From positions 1 through 17,772 of the forward strand of contig NZ_MCVI01000047.1 of NCBI RefSeq assembly GCF_002873135.1: DNA of 17,772 nucleotides, written 5' to 3'. The notes under the pieces were generated by a model, which was not told where the DNA came from, did no database searches, and saw only the letters and a program-made list of their open reading frames with translations. The DNA comes from Shewanella sp. 10N.286.48.A6. Its GTDB lineage: Bacteria > Pseudomonadota > Gammaproteobacteria > Enterobacterales > Shewanellaceae. Of the stretch, positions 1-7,449 are shown piece after piece; the stretch's first letter is position 1, and every line of letters starts with the position of its first letter. Position numbers and translations under genes: made by a program.

Positions 1-100
1 AATTATGTTTTACCCGGTTTCATTGTTCATCATCATCCTCCATTTAGGGCATTGTTAATACGCTAGCGCATTATTAGCAAAACCCGCAAAGTAATACTTC

Positions 101-128
101 TGGCAACCCATTGGGTTGCCATTTTTTT
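101..128 (+). terminator. Intrinsic terminator for an upstream plus-strand gene
   Basis: A perfect 9-bp stem (TGGCAACCC at 101-109, GGGTTGCCA at 113-121) with a 3-nt loop is followed by seven T residues at 122-128. The T tract is on the plus strand only, so this should end a plus-strand transcript entering from the left, convergent with the aminopeptidase gene. On the minus strand no U tract follows the stem, so it is not a good terminator for that gene. Bases 1-100 hold no gene I can support. Confidence 0.8.
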
Positions 129-156
129 AGCCATTGTTAATCAATAGCGCCGAGCT

Positions 157-1953
157 TCAAAGCTGCTGCATCAGTGCATCAAGTTGTACTTGCAGTGAAG
201 GATGATAACCTGCCCTTGCCTGCTGAAATATCGCTAAAGCCTGTTGCTCATACCCGGCAATTAATAACTCGTTATAAAGCGGCTTAACAAACTTTGCTCG
301 GCCAATATGACCTAAAAAGGCTGCAACCTTTGGCAGCACTATCTCATAGTTATTGCGGATGGCTACACTGTACCAGTCGCAGGCAAGCTCAGCATTTTGT
401 GAACCCGAGAAGCCAAACACGCTATCAAGATCGGTAAGTTGTAGCTGCGTGAGTTGCAGCGGTAGCTGTTTGATAAAATACTGCCAATGATGCACTCGCC
501 AACCAGCCACATTCAATTTAGCCGCACTGTCGCCCAGCTTTAATTGCTGCAATGCCAAATCCACTTTATCTAAGCTTATGGATGTCGGCCCAACAAACCA
601 TTGGGGTAATCCTTCACCGTATACCCAAGTCATCAACTCTGATTCACTGATGGCCTCGGGATACTGCACAAGCAAGGTTTGCTTGGCATATTCAATAAAG
701 GTTTCAGTGGTAATAGCTTGAAACTTAAAATGCTGCACATAATCAAATAAGAATTGATCAAAATCGTTACGGCCTAAGCGCGCTTCAAGTTCATGGACAA
801 ACATTGATGCCTTGTCATAGGTAAAGCGATTAAAAGCGTCATTGGCATCTTGTTGCTGCACATTAGCCGGCAATGTTTGCGCAGCTAATGGCATGGAGAT
901 CATTTCTTCTTTAAGGCGGCCAAACTCAATAACCCACTCAAGCTCCGCTTGCTCTTTGCCATAGATTTTTTCCACTAAACGATTAGTAAAGTAAGTGGTA
1001 AAGCCTTCATTGAGCCATAAATCTCGCCATGTGGCATTGCTGACTAAGTTGCCCGTCCATGAGTGAGCTAACTCATGGGCTACGGTAGACACTAAGCTTT
1101 TATCGCCCGCTATCAAGGTAGGAGTAATAAAAGCCAGTCGTGGATTTTCCATGCCGCCAAAGGGAAAGCTCGGCGGTAACACTATCATGTCATAGCGATC
1201 CCATGGATATGGGCCAAGCAAGGACTCAGCCGCTAATATCATCTCCTCGGTATCTTCAAACTCAGCCAACGCTTTGGCTAGCATCACAGGTTCGGTATAA
1301 ATACCGCAGCGGTCACTAATGGCCCCGTAAGCTAAATCTCCTACTGCCAGTGCTAGTAAATGGGTCGGAATGGGCTTTTCCATCTCAAACTGGAACACGC
1401 CATCAGCGGGCATAATGTCACTATTTGCCGCACTCATCACTGCCCGTAAACCGTTATTGACCTTAACGGCAGCTGAAAAAGTAATACGCGCTTTGGGAGT
1501 ATCTTGCAAAGGGATCCAACTGCGGGCATTAACCGGTTGAGATTGGCTAAAAAGATAAGGGACTTGTTTACCTAAGGTTTGCTCAGGCGTCAGCCATTGC
1601 AGCCCTTGCGCCTTTGGGGAGGTACGATAACTTATGGTCACTTGGTTGATGTCATCACCTACTGCAATGATAATCTTCTCGCCTTGTCGCTCATTGATAT
1701 GCTCAATACTAAATTCAAGCAAGCGACCACTATTATCGGTAATGGTATCGATAATCAAATCCCGGCCATCTAGCACTAATTCATTACAGTCTTCACAGCG
1801 ATTAAATTGCAGTGTCGCTTGAGCGACTAATTGCTGCTTATCAAAATCAACATCTAAGTTTAACTGTAAATGATGCACTTTTATCTGATCAGTATTTGCC
1901 ACTGAATGATAATCACGATTATTGTCCCAAAGCTTGCGCATTTTGATATCCAT
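157..1953 (-). CDS. M1 family metallo-aminopeptidase, leukotriene A4 hydrolase-like
   Basis: Zinc aminopeptidase that removes N-terminal residues from peptides; no signal peptide is visible, so probably cytoplasmic. Residues are numbered on the longest frame, which starts at 2001. The exopeptidase motif GGMEN is at 282-286, the zinc site HELAH at 309-313 with third ligand E332 in NEGF, and a likely catalytic tyrosine is Y395. The C-terminal 150 residues resemble the helical LTA4-hydrolase C-domain (GRAKFVKPLYNEL near 567). The frame is open to 2001, but I prefer ATG 1951-1953. A TGG-TATACA extended -10 at 1978-1986 would start transcription inside the longer frame, and GGAG at 1956-1959 lies upstream, although only 2 nt from the ATG. 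ATG 1939-1941 is a further alternative. The family is clear; the start is uncertain. Confidence 0.9.
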   Translation of the reverse strand: MDIKMRKLWDNNRDYHSVANTDQIKVHHLQLNLDVDFDKQQLVAQATLQFNRCEDCNELVLDGRDLIIDTITDNSGRLLEFSIEHINERQGEKIIIAVGDDINQVTISYRTSPKAQGLQWLTPEQTLGKQVPYLFSQSQPVNARSWIPLQDTPKARITFSAAVKVNNGLRAVMSAANSDIMPADGVFQFEMEKPIPTHLLALAVGDLAYGAISDRCGIYTEPVMLAKALAEFEDTEEMILAAESLLGPYPWDRYDMIVLPPSFPFGGMENPRLAFITPTLIAGDKSLVSTVAHELAHSWTGNLVSNATWRDLWLNEGFTTYFTNRLVEKIYGKEQAELEWVIEFGRLKEEMISMPLAAQTLPANVQQQDANDAFNRFTYDKASMFVHELEARLGRNDFDQFLFDYVQHFKFQAITTETFIEYAKQTLLVQYPEAISESELMTWVYGEGLPQWFVGPTSISLDKVDLALQQLKLGDSAAKLNVAGWRVHHWQYFIKQLPLQLTQLQLTDLDSVFGFSGSQNAELACDWYSVAIRNNYEIVLPKVAAFLGHIGRAKFVKPLYNELLIAGYEQQALAIFQQARAGYHPSLQVQLDALMQQL

Positions 1954-1977
1954 TACTCCAAAAGTTCTAATGAGTAC

Positions 1978-1986
1978 TGTATACCA
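1978..1986 (-). promoter_or_regulatory. Candidate extended -10 promoter of the aminopeptidase gene
   Basis: Read on the minus strand the sequence is TGGTATACA, an extended -10 (TGN followed by TATACA) with no recognisable -35. It lies on the chromosomal side of the island boundary, so the aminopeptidase gene probably kept its own promoter when the island inserted. Confidence 0.35.
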
Positions 1987-2069
1987 ATGGCCGCTTTTCA
2001 TCGAGTATCACTGTGTATCTAGTAAACTTAACGCTCACTATTTGAAATAAAAAAGCCTCTTAAAAATTA

Positions 2070-2171
2070 TATATAGTAACTTTAAAGGGTGTATAATGTG
2101 TATTAAGGTAGAGAAATCTGCCTTTTTTTTGCATATTTAACATAACAGGTGTATAGTAAATGGTGTGTACG
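2070..2171 (+). repeat. Left end of the island with terminal inverted-repeat motifs
   Basis: Reading inward, this end holds TATATAGTA (2070-2078), AGTAAC (2075-2080), TGTATAATG (2090-2098), T8GCA (2123-2133) and AATGGTGTGTACG (2159-2171). All occur in inverted orientation at the right end: 16088-16096, 16022-16027, 15997-16005, 15977-15987 and 15988-16000. AGTAAC, TGTATAATG and T8GCA keep their order with similar spacing. These are plausible recombinase-binding sites. They also overlap the likely gmtY promoter. Confidence 0.6.
2129..2157 (+). promoter_or_regulatory. Candidate gmtY promoter inside the island end
   Basis: A TATAGT -10 (2152-2157) lies 17 bp after a weak TTGCAT -35 (2129-2134), about 37 nt before the gmtY start. 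A consensus TATAAT also occurs at 2092-2097 within the outer repeat motif and could be a second promoter. Both overlap or adjoin the inverted-repeat motifs, so recombinase binding could repress its own operon; that is inference. Confidence 0.4.
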
Positions 2172-2193
2172 ATATGTATAAGGAAAACATGGT

Positions 2194-3651
2194 TTGTCAT
2201 CAGTAAAAGTTAGAGCAACGATTGTAGAGGACAATACGGGCATCAAAAGCCAACTGCCTATCTTGCTAACTGAGCAAGGAGAGTTAAGTACGGTCACAGA
2301 CTACCTACTCAAGCTAGAGGCAGACGGTGTGAGTAACTCCGTCATGAATGGGTTTATTCAAGCGGTGTCCTTGTTGCTGGATTATATGGAAGCAAATAGA
2401 GGATTGTTTGACGATCCGAAGTTGCTCTTTCAGACCTTTTCTAAGCGGTTGTATACAGGAACGATTGGTGAGGATGGACTTGACCCATCAGGTTTGTATT
2501 GGGTGCCAAGTTCAACCAGTAACGTGAATAAGCATATTCATCGATTGACGGCATTTACAGATTGGTTGGCAAACAAGCACGGCACTGCGTCCATGAATCC
2601 CTTGCGTAATGCTACCCCGCATGAGCAGCGATTGAATTACGCTGCATGGTATCGCAAAAACCAAAACGATTTCCTTGGTCATATCGAAGATAAGACTGTG
2701 AACAAAACCATCCGTAAGGCGCGAACCATTAAAGGACGCACGCCGCTCACCAAAACCGAAGATGACGCCATCGCCTTTCCTGAAAAGCATTGGGAAGATT
2801 TTTATATAAATGGCATCGGTGGCGCGAGCGACCCACGAGTGGCACTCAGGGACAAGTTAATACTCCTTCTCATGCACGGTGGCGGGTTACGCGAAAGTGA
2901 AGCTTTAACGCTTTGGGTGACAGACGTGTTTGAAGATCCCTATGAGCCAGATAGTGCTATCGTTCGAATTTACAACGAAATAGATGGCAAAGCCCCTGAT
3001 GGTTGGCGAAGTCGTTCTGGTACACCAAACAGAGAAGCATATCTAAAGGAGCAATATGCTCGCATCCCTCGCCAGCGCATGAAAGGCACAGCTCATCTTG
3101 GTTGGAAGAACCGTGTGGTTGACCACAAAGACAATTACATACAGGTTCAATGGTTTCCAACTGACTATGGCAAAGTGTTTATGTCACTTTGGAAAAACTA
3201 CCAAAAGTACCGCGCCAGCATCGACTGTCATCACCCTTATGCGTTTATTTCGTTTCATCATAGCGCTATCGGCAACCCTTACACCATCAACGCCTTCCAT
3301 GATAACTACGCCAACGGCTTGAAGCGCATTGGTTTAGAGCCGAGCAAGGCAGAAGGCTTAGATCCACATGGGCATCGACATAATTACGGCAGACGATTAG
3401 AACGTTCAGGATTGAACCCGTTGGTAATTCGACGCTGTATGCACCATAAGTCCCTAGACTCACAAATCCCCTACACAGGCAAAGGCCAGCAGGAAATCTC
3501 TGACGAACTCACTCAAGCCACGCTGCAACTGGCAAACCCTGAATCCAAAGTCAAAGCACTCGACTGGAAAGCATTGGTAGAGCATGGTTTTGATGACATC
3601 GACCCGCAGGGCTACTTCACTGGCAAACATCCAAAATTGAGAGGTAAATAA
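2194..3651 (+). CDS. gmtY: Gamma-mobile-trio tyrosine recombinase GmtY
   Basis: Site-specific recombinase, 485 residues, first gene of the mobility operon. The C-terminal half carries tyrosine-recombinase signatures: R233 in GLRESE (Arg I), H392-x-x-R395 in the HGHRHNYG segment, and H418 with nucleophile Y427 nine residues later. The N-terminal 130 residues look like a helical core-binding domain. Initiation is on TTG (2194-2196), with AAGGA at about 2180-2184 as ribosome site. The ATG at 2189 is in another frame and stops after five codons. The stop codon overlaps the gmtZ start (TAATG). Identification as GmtY rests on size, motifs and the following two genes, all recognised from memory of the family. 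Confidence 0.85.
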   Translation: MSSVKVRATIVEDNTGIKSQLPILLTEQGELSTVTDYLLKLEADGVSNSVMNGFIQAVSLLLDYMEANRGLFDDPKLLFQTFSKRLYTGTIGEDGLDPSGLYWVPSSTSNVNKHIHRLTAFTDWLANKHGTASMNPLRNATPHEQRLNYAAWYRKNQNDFLGHIEDKTVNKTIRKARTIKGRTPLTKTEDDAIAFPEKHWEDFYINGIGGASDPRVALRDKLILLLMHGGGLRESEALTLWVTDVFEDPYEPDSAIVRIYNEIDGKAPDGWRSRSGTPNREAYLKEQYARIPRQRMKGTAHLGWKNRVVDHKDNYIQVQWFPTDYGKVFMSLWKNYQKYRASIDCHHPYAFISFHHSAIGNPYTINAFHDNYANGLKRIGLEPSKAEGLDPHGHRHNYGRRLERSGLNPLVIRRCMHHKSLDSQIPYTGKGQQEISDELTQATLQLANPESKVKALDWKALVEHGFDDIDPQGYFTGKHPKLRGK

Positions 3652-6335
3652 TGGCGAACAAAGGCAGAAAACTCGACGGACGCTCATCGGATTTAACTTT
3701 CTCATGGATGCTCACCACGCTTGGTGCGGAGTGGCAGCAATGGCAGGAGTTAGCAGCGGAGTGGATGGCAACTCAAACGACAGGTATTAACAATAAACAA
3801 AATGCTCTAAATCGTTTCTTTGAGTCCTATCTGGCTGAATATGCACCCTATGCCATCGGCGATATAGATTTGTTTTTTAAGGGCTACTGCGGTCATCAAT
3901 GCTCTAGCGAAGAGTTGAAGATTCTTGTAATGAAAACACAAAATGCCCCAGCTATCATCTCTAAAGGCGTGAATTTTCCTTGTGACTTTATCGACTTTGT
4001 TATTGAAAAAGTGTTCTCCGAGGAAGATGACCATGGCAACCTTGCTCCCTTAGTTCAAAACCCGCTCAGCAAAATCAAGAGCCAAGCCTCCACTACGGAA
4101 ACCGTGCGTAACCCCTTGCCGTATCGCTATATTCAGGACTTACGCCAAATACTCTGTCCGTTGCCCGACAAAACCGAACTGACCGTCATTGAGCAAAATC
4201 TCAAGGAAGGTGAACAACAACTTCCTGCTTACCACTACCGTCATTTCAAGCACTGGACATGGGCGCAGCAGCAAACAGGGCAAGGAGAAAGAGGTGGCGA
4301 TGGTGATTGGTTTGAAGTTGAGCCAGAACTGATTGATAAAGCCGATCCTGATTGTGTGTGGCGCACCAAAGAGGTGACTCGCCATATTAAAGGAGAGGGG
4401 AAGAAGAAAATCACCGTCCATCAAATCTGGTCGCCTGTCAAAGCGATGGTGATTTTAATAAAGCTCCATCTACCACTGCGTACCTATCAGGTGCGTATGC
4501 TGGACAGCGGTGAGGCTGATACATGGCGCTATGAGCAAGGTCAATGGGTGCTCAACACCAAACATGACTTTGCCCTTGGCAGCGAGAAGCGCCCGTTCGG
4601 GAAAGGCATCTTCCGCCGCATTCACGACACCATGACAGGGCTGTATTCCACAGGCTTGTATATCAACACCAACAAAACCGCTGACCAAAACAAAGACGAA
4701 CTAGAGCGTGGTTATATCATCCCTTGGCAAAACGAGGAAGTGCTGTACTGGCTTGAGAAACTGCGTAACTGGCAAGAAAAATATAACCCCATTGCAAAGC
4801 CCACCGATTGCACCACACTGCTTAATAAGCATATTGGAAAGAGCAAGTCGGATAAACAATTAGAAAGCATGGGGGAAATTGCGTTTCTGTTTCGTGATGC
4901 GTCAGCAAAAGGTGAGGATGAATCTAAACCAATTGCAGGTGACGCAAATATAGCGCCTTTCTGGTATCAACTCCTAATAACGCTAGAAAACCAACTGGCA
5001 GAACGTGGTAATACCCTAGATAACGGAGAACGGCTAAAACTGGTTGTGGATTACCCTGAAGGTACTCAAGAAGGTTCTAAAGTTGCCACACTTTTTCCTT
5101 TACACAGTTTGCGAGTCTCACTCATCACGGCGTATACGATGGACACGCAATTGCCACTGCCTGTGATTTCTAAGCTATTAGCTGGACATACACGCCTGTT
5201 GATGACCATCTACTACAACAAAATCACTCCATCGGTTATGGCTGAGAAGATGGACGAAGCGCATGGCGCACTGGATGCCAAATCCAAACAATCAGTGCGC
5301 AACTTCCTTAAAGATGCTTCGATGGAGCAAATCCAATGCAAGATGGTGTATCACAGTGATGATAGCATTCAGGCGGCATTGGTTAACCGTAATCCGATAG
5401 GCTGGGAAGAACGCTCGTGTGGGATGTGTCTGGTTGGTGGCAACACCGTGAAATCGGATGAAGTCAGTACCCTTGGTGGCTGCTGGAACGGTGGTGAGGT
5501 GATTAAAGATACAAAAATCGCTTACAACCGTGTTTACGACAGCGTAGCGCACGGCTCTGAAAACTGTATCCGCTGCCGCTGGTTTATTACCGAAGCACGC
5601 TACCTACCTGCGCTTAATGCCCACTTCAATCAACTGAGCTACAAAGCACATCAGGCCGCTAACCTATCGGTGGAAATTGAGGGTGAACTAGAAGCCCTCA
5701 AAGATGAACAGTTCTTTTGTGAAGAGCAAGGTAAGCCGTTCATCAAGCATGATGAACTGCAAGCACTACAGCGCCGCTATGAAAAACAGCAAGTCGAAGC
5801 CGATGAATACGCCAAAGATTGGATAGCGTGCTTTGAGCTTATCAACAAAATCATTCGCGTCGAAGAAGCCAGGAATGAGGATGACGCCAAAGATAAGCTG
5901 ATTGCGGTTGGCTCTGAACAAGATGTCAGCCATGCCTTGAAATTTATCGAAACCGACTCTGAATTGTTACACCTCTCCCTAATATGTGATGATGCGGAGT
6001 TCTATCCTGATTTACAGGATGAACTTCGTAAAACGCCTGCCATAGAAAAGCGCTCACGCAAGCTCAGTCGTGTACTGATGAAAAAAGGTTTTGAGCCAAT
6101 TTTCATGGAAATGGACGACAAGCAACAACTCATCGCCGCCAATGCCATGCTGCGCCAAATGGCGAAAATTGCCGACCCTGACGACAAGCTGGAAGGCTAC
6201 CGCAAGGTGGCGAGCTACATCGAAGCGGGTGAATACCTGACTGATAACAAGCTATTCTCTCAGGGTATTCAGGCACTGACTGATAAAGCAATTAATCTTG
6301 ATGGCATAGCACTACCGAACTTATTGGAGGACTAA
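3651..6335 (+). CDS. gmtZ: Gamma-mobile-trio integrase GmtZ
   Basis: Large recombinase-like protein of 894 residues. A degenerate tyrosine-recombinase core is visible: R277 (LRTYQVRML), H485-S-L-R488, H513 in AGHT, and Y522 nine residues later (Y521 is adjacent), so the catalytic set looks complete. A cysteine cluster follows: C590-x2-C593, C611 and C639-x2-C642, suggesting a bound zinc. Residues beyond about 675 are charged and helical. Its ATG overlaps the gmtY stop by one base, and its stop overlaps the gmtX ATG the same way, so translation is coupled. It probably acts with GmtY in moving the island; the division of labour is not visible from sequence. Confidence 0.85.
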   Translation: MANKGRKLDGRSSDLTFSWMLTTLGAEWQQWQELAAEWMATQTTGINNKQNALNRFFESYLAEYAPYAIGDIDLFFKGYCGHQCSSEELKILVMKTQNAPAIISKGVNFPCDFIDFVIEKVFSEEDDHGNLAPLVQNPLSKIKSQASTTETVRNPLPYRYIQDLRQILCPLPDKTELTVIEQNLKEGEQQLPAYHYRHFKHWTWAQQQTGQGERGGDGDWFEVEPELIDKADPDCVWRTKEVTRHIKGEGKKKITVHQIWSPVKAMVILIKLHLPLRTYQVRMLDSGEADTWRYEQGQWVLNTKHDFALGSEKRPFGKGIFRRIHDTMTGLYSTGLYINTNKTADQNKDELERGYIIPWQNEEVLYWLEKLRNWQEKYNPIAKPTDCTTLLNKHIGKSKSDKQLESMGEIAFLFRDASAKGEDESKPIAGDANIAPFWYQLLITLENQLAERGNTLDNGERLKLVVDYPEGTQEGSKVATLFPLHSLRVSLITAYTMDTQLPLPVISKLLAGHTRLLMTIYYNKITPSVMAEKMDEAHGALDAKSKQSVRNFLKDASMEQIQCKMVYHSDDSIQAALVNRNPIGWEERSCGMCLVGGNTVKSDEVSTLGGCWNGGEVIKDTKIAYNRVYDSVAHGSENCIRCRWFITEARYLPALNAHFNQLSYKAHQAANLSVEIEGELEALKDEQFFCEEQGKPFIKHDELQALQRRYEKQQVEADEYAKDWIACFELINKIIRVEEARNEDDAKDKLIAVGSEQDVSHALKFIETDSELLHLSLICDDAEFYPDLQDELRKTPAIEKRSRKLSRVLMKKGFEPIFMEMDDKQQLIAANAMLRQMAKIADPDDKLEGYRKVASYIEAGEYLTDNKLFSQGIQALTDKAINLDGIALPNLLED

Positions 6336-7012
6336 TGGAACTCGATATTGAAGTCATTCTGGCTGACTTAAAAGAAGGCAAAGTGCCTCGTACGCAGCAA
6401 AACCTCGATAAGCTCAACGAAACCCTGAAAGCCTATGCAGAATCAGGTCAGCGTGACTTCTCCATCACGCAAATTGGTCGGGTGTCTGCGGAAAATGGCG
6501 GATTGGCGTATGAGGCTTTTCGTGCTACCCGAAACACGCATTACCGCACCTTGATTGAAGCATGGGCGCAAAAGTGTAAAACCAACACTAAAAAGCCACT
6601 ATCACCTACATCACGCTCCAAATCTGTCCCACAAGACAACAAGTTGTTAGAGCGCATCCCTGACCCAGCCGTCCGCGCTTTGTTTGGTCAAATCATCGCA
6701 GAGCGCAACCGCTACCGCAAAGAAGTAAACCTGCTTAAGCAACACGCCAATATCACGATTGATAAGCGACCTGTCCGTCAGTTTGATGCCAGCGCAGAGC
6801 CAAGCATTGAAGTGCTCCCCTCACTTTCTGGTGTGCTTAATGAATCAGAAAAAAAGGCATTGGCTTATGCCATCTCCGATGAGTGTATGGACAAGAACGA
6901 CTGGCAAACAACGCAGGCAGGCCAAGTGAAAGACATGGAGTTCAACACAGAAATATTCCCCCGAGGCTTTGTGACTGGCCTGCGCAAGCTACTGGGTGAG
7001 GTTGATAACTAA
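6335..7012 (+). CDS. gmtX: Gamma-mobile-trio protein GmtX
   Basis: Third trio member, 225 residues, soluble. Residues 40-80 (FSITQIGRVSAENGG and following) look like a small helix-turn-helix fold. Residues 110-138 (AERNRYRKEVNLLKQ) could form a short coiled coil. No catalytic motif is seen, so an accessory or DNA-binding role is inferred. The start is preceded by GGAGG at about 6326-6330 inside gmtZ and overlaps the gmtZ stop by one base. Its N-terminal QQNLD (21-25) recurs in the next protein, with a shared 15-bp stretch of DNA. The name rests on operon position and size. Confidence 0.8.
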   Translation: MELDIEVILADLKEGKVPRTQQNLDKLNETLKAYAESGQRDFSITQIGRVSAENGGLAYEAFRATRNTHYRTLIEAWAQKCKTNTKKPLSPTSRSKSVPQDNKLLERIPDPAVRALFGQIIAERNRYRKEVNLLKQHANITIDKRPVRQFDASAEPSIEVLPSLSGVLNESEKKALAYAISDECMDKNDWQTTQAGQVKDMEFNTEIFPRGFVTGLRKLLGEVDN

Positions 7013-7449
7013 TGGCAAATGGGCAGCAAAAAGCACAGCAAAACCTCGATGCGTTTCAGGTGTGGGTGGCAACTCAACAGGATGATGACTTTAAACAAAT
7101 AGTGTTTAGAGGTCAGCTAAATCGTATTGAAGTGGCTAAAGCCGTAGGCTGTGGTAAATCAGCTCTAAATCAAAATCCTGATTTACGAAAATCATTAAAA
7201 CAACTAGAAGATAACCTGCGCGACAAAGGCGTGCTGCCACCACTGACCGACACCGCAAAAAAAGAAACTGATAAGCCTAAACAATACGATAATACGGCGA
7301 ATCGCAAGGCGCTTGATTCAAAACGCTTATCAGCACTGGAGGCTGAAAACATTGAATTAAAAACCAAAGTGAAAGAGCTTGAATGTAAACTTGAGCGCTT
7401 TGGTGAATTATCAGAAACCTTGTCAGAAATGGGGTTCATGCCTCGATGA
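7012..7449 (+). CDS. Small coiled-coil protein, probably VPA1267 family, fourth gene of the GMT operon
   Basis: A 145-residue protein of unknown function. Residues 30-55 (FRGQLNRIEVAKAVGCGKS and following) resemble a helix-turn-helix, followed by DLRKSLKQLEDNLRDKGVLPP. A Lys- and Asp-rich linker at 80-100 leads to a heptad-like coiled coil at about 104-138. QQNLD at 9-13 matches GmtX 21-25. Its ATG overlaps the gmtX stop and its TGA overlaps the helicase start (ATGA), so it is made together with both. The layout resembles the small genes next to the trio in the Vibrio parahaemolyticus VPA1267-VPA1270 region, as I recall it. A DNA-binding adaptor is possible but unproven. Confidence 0.7.
   Translation: MANGQQKAQQNLDAFQVWVATQQDDDFKQIVFRGQLNRIEVAKAVGCGKSALNQNPDLRKSLKQLEDNLRDKGVLPPLTDTAKKETDKPKQYDNTANRKALDSKRLSALEAENIELKTKVKELECKLERFGELSETLSEMGFMPR

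Noticed and set aside
101..121. Hairpin as terminator of the aminopeptidase gene
   Set aside because: On the minus strand no U tract follows the stem; the T tract is on the plus strand side.
2189..2206. ATG at 2189 as the gmtY start
   Set aside because: It is in a different frame and stops after five codons; only the TTG at 2194 opens the recombinase frame.
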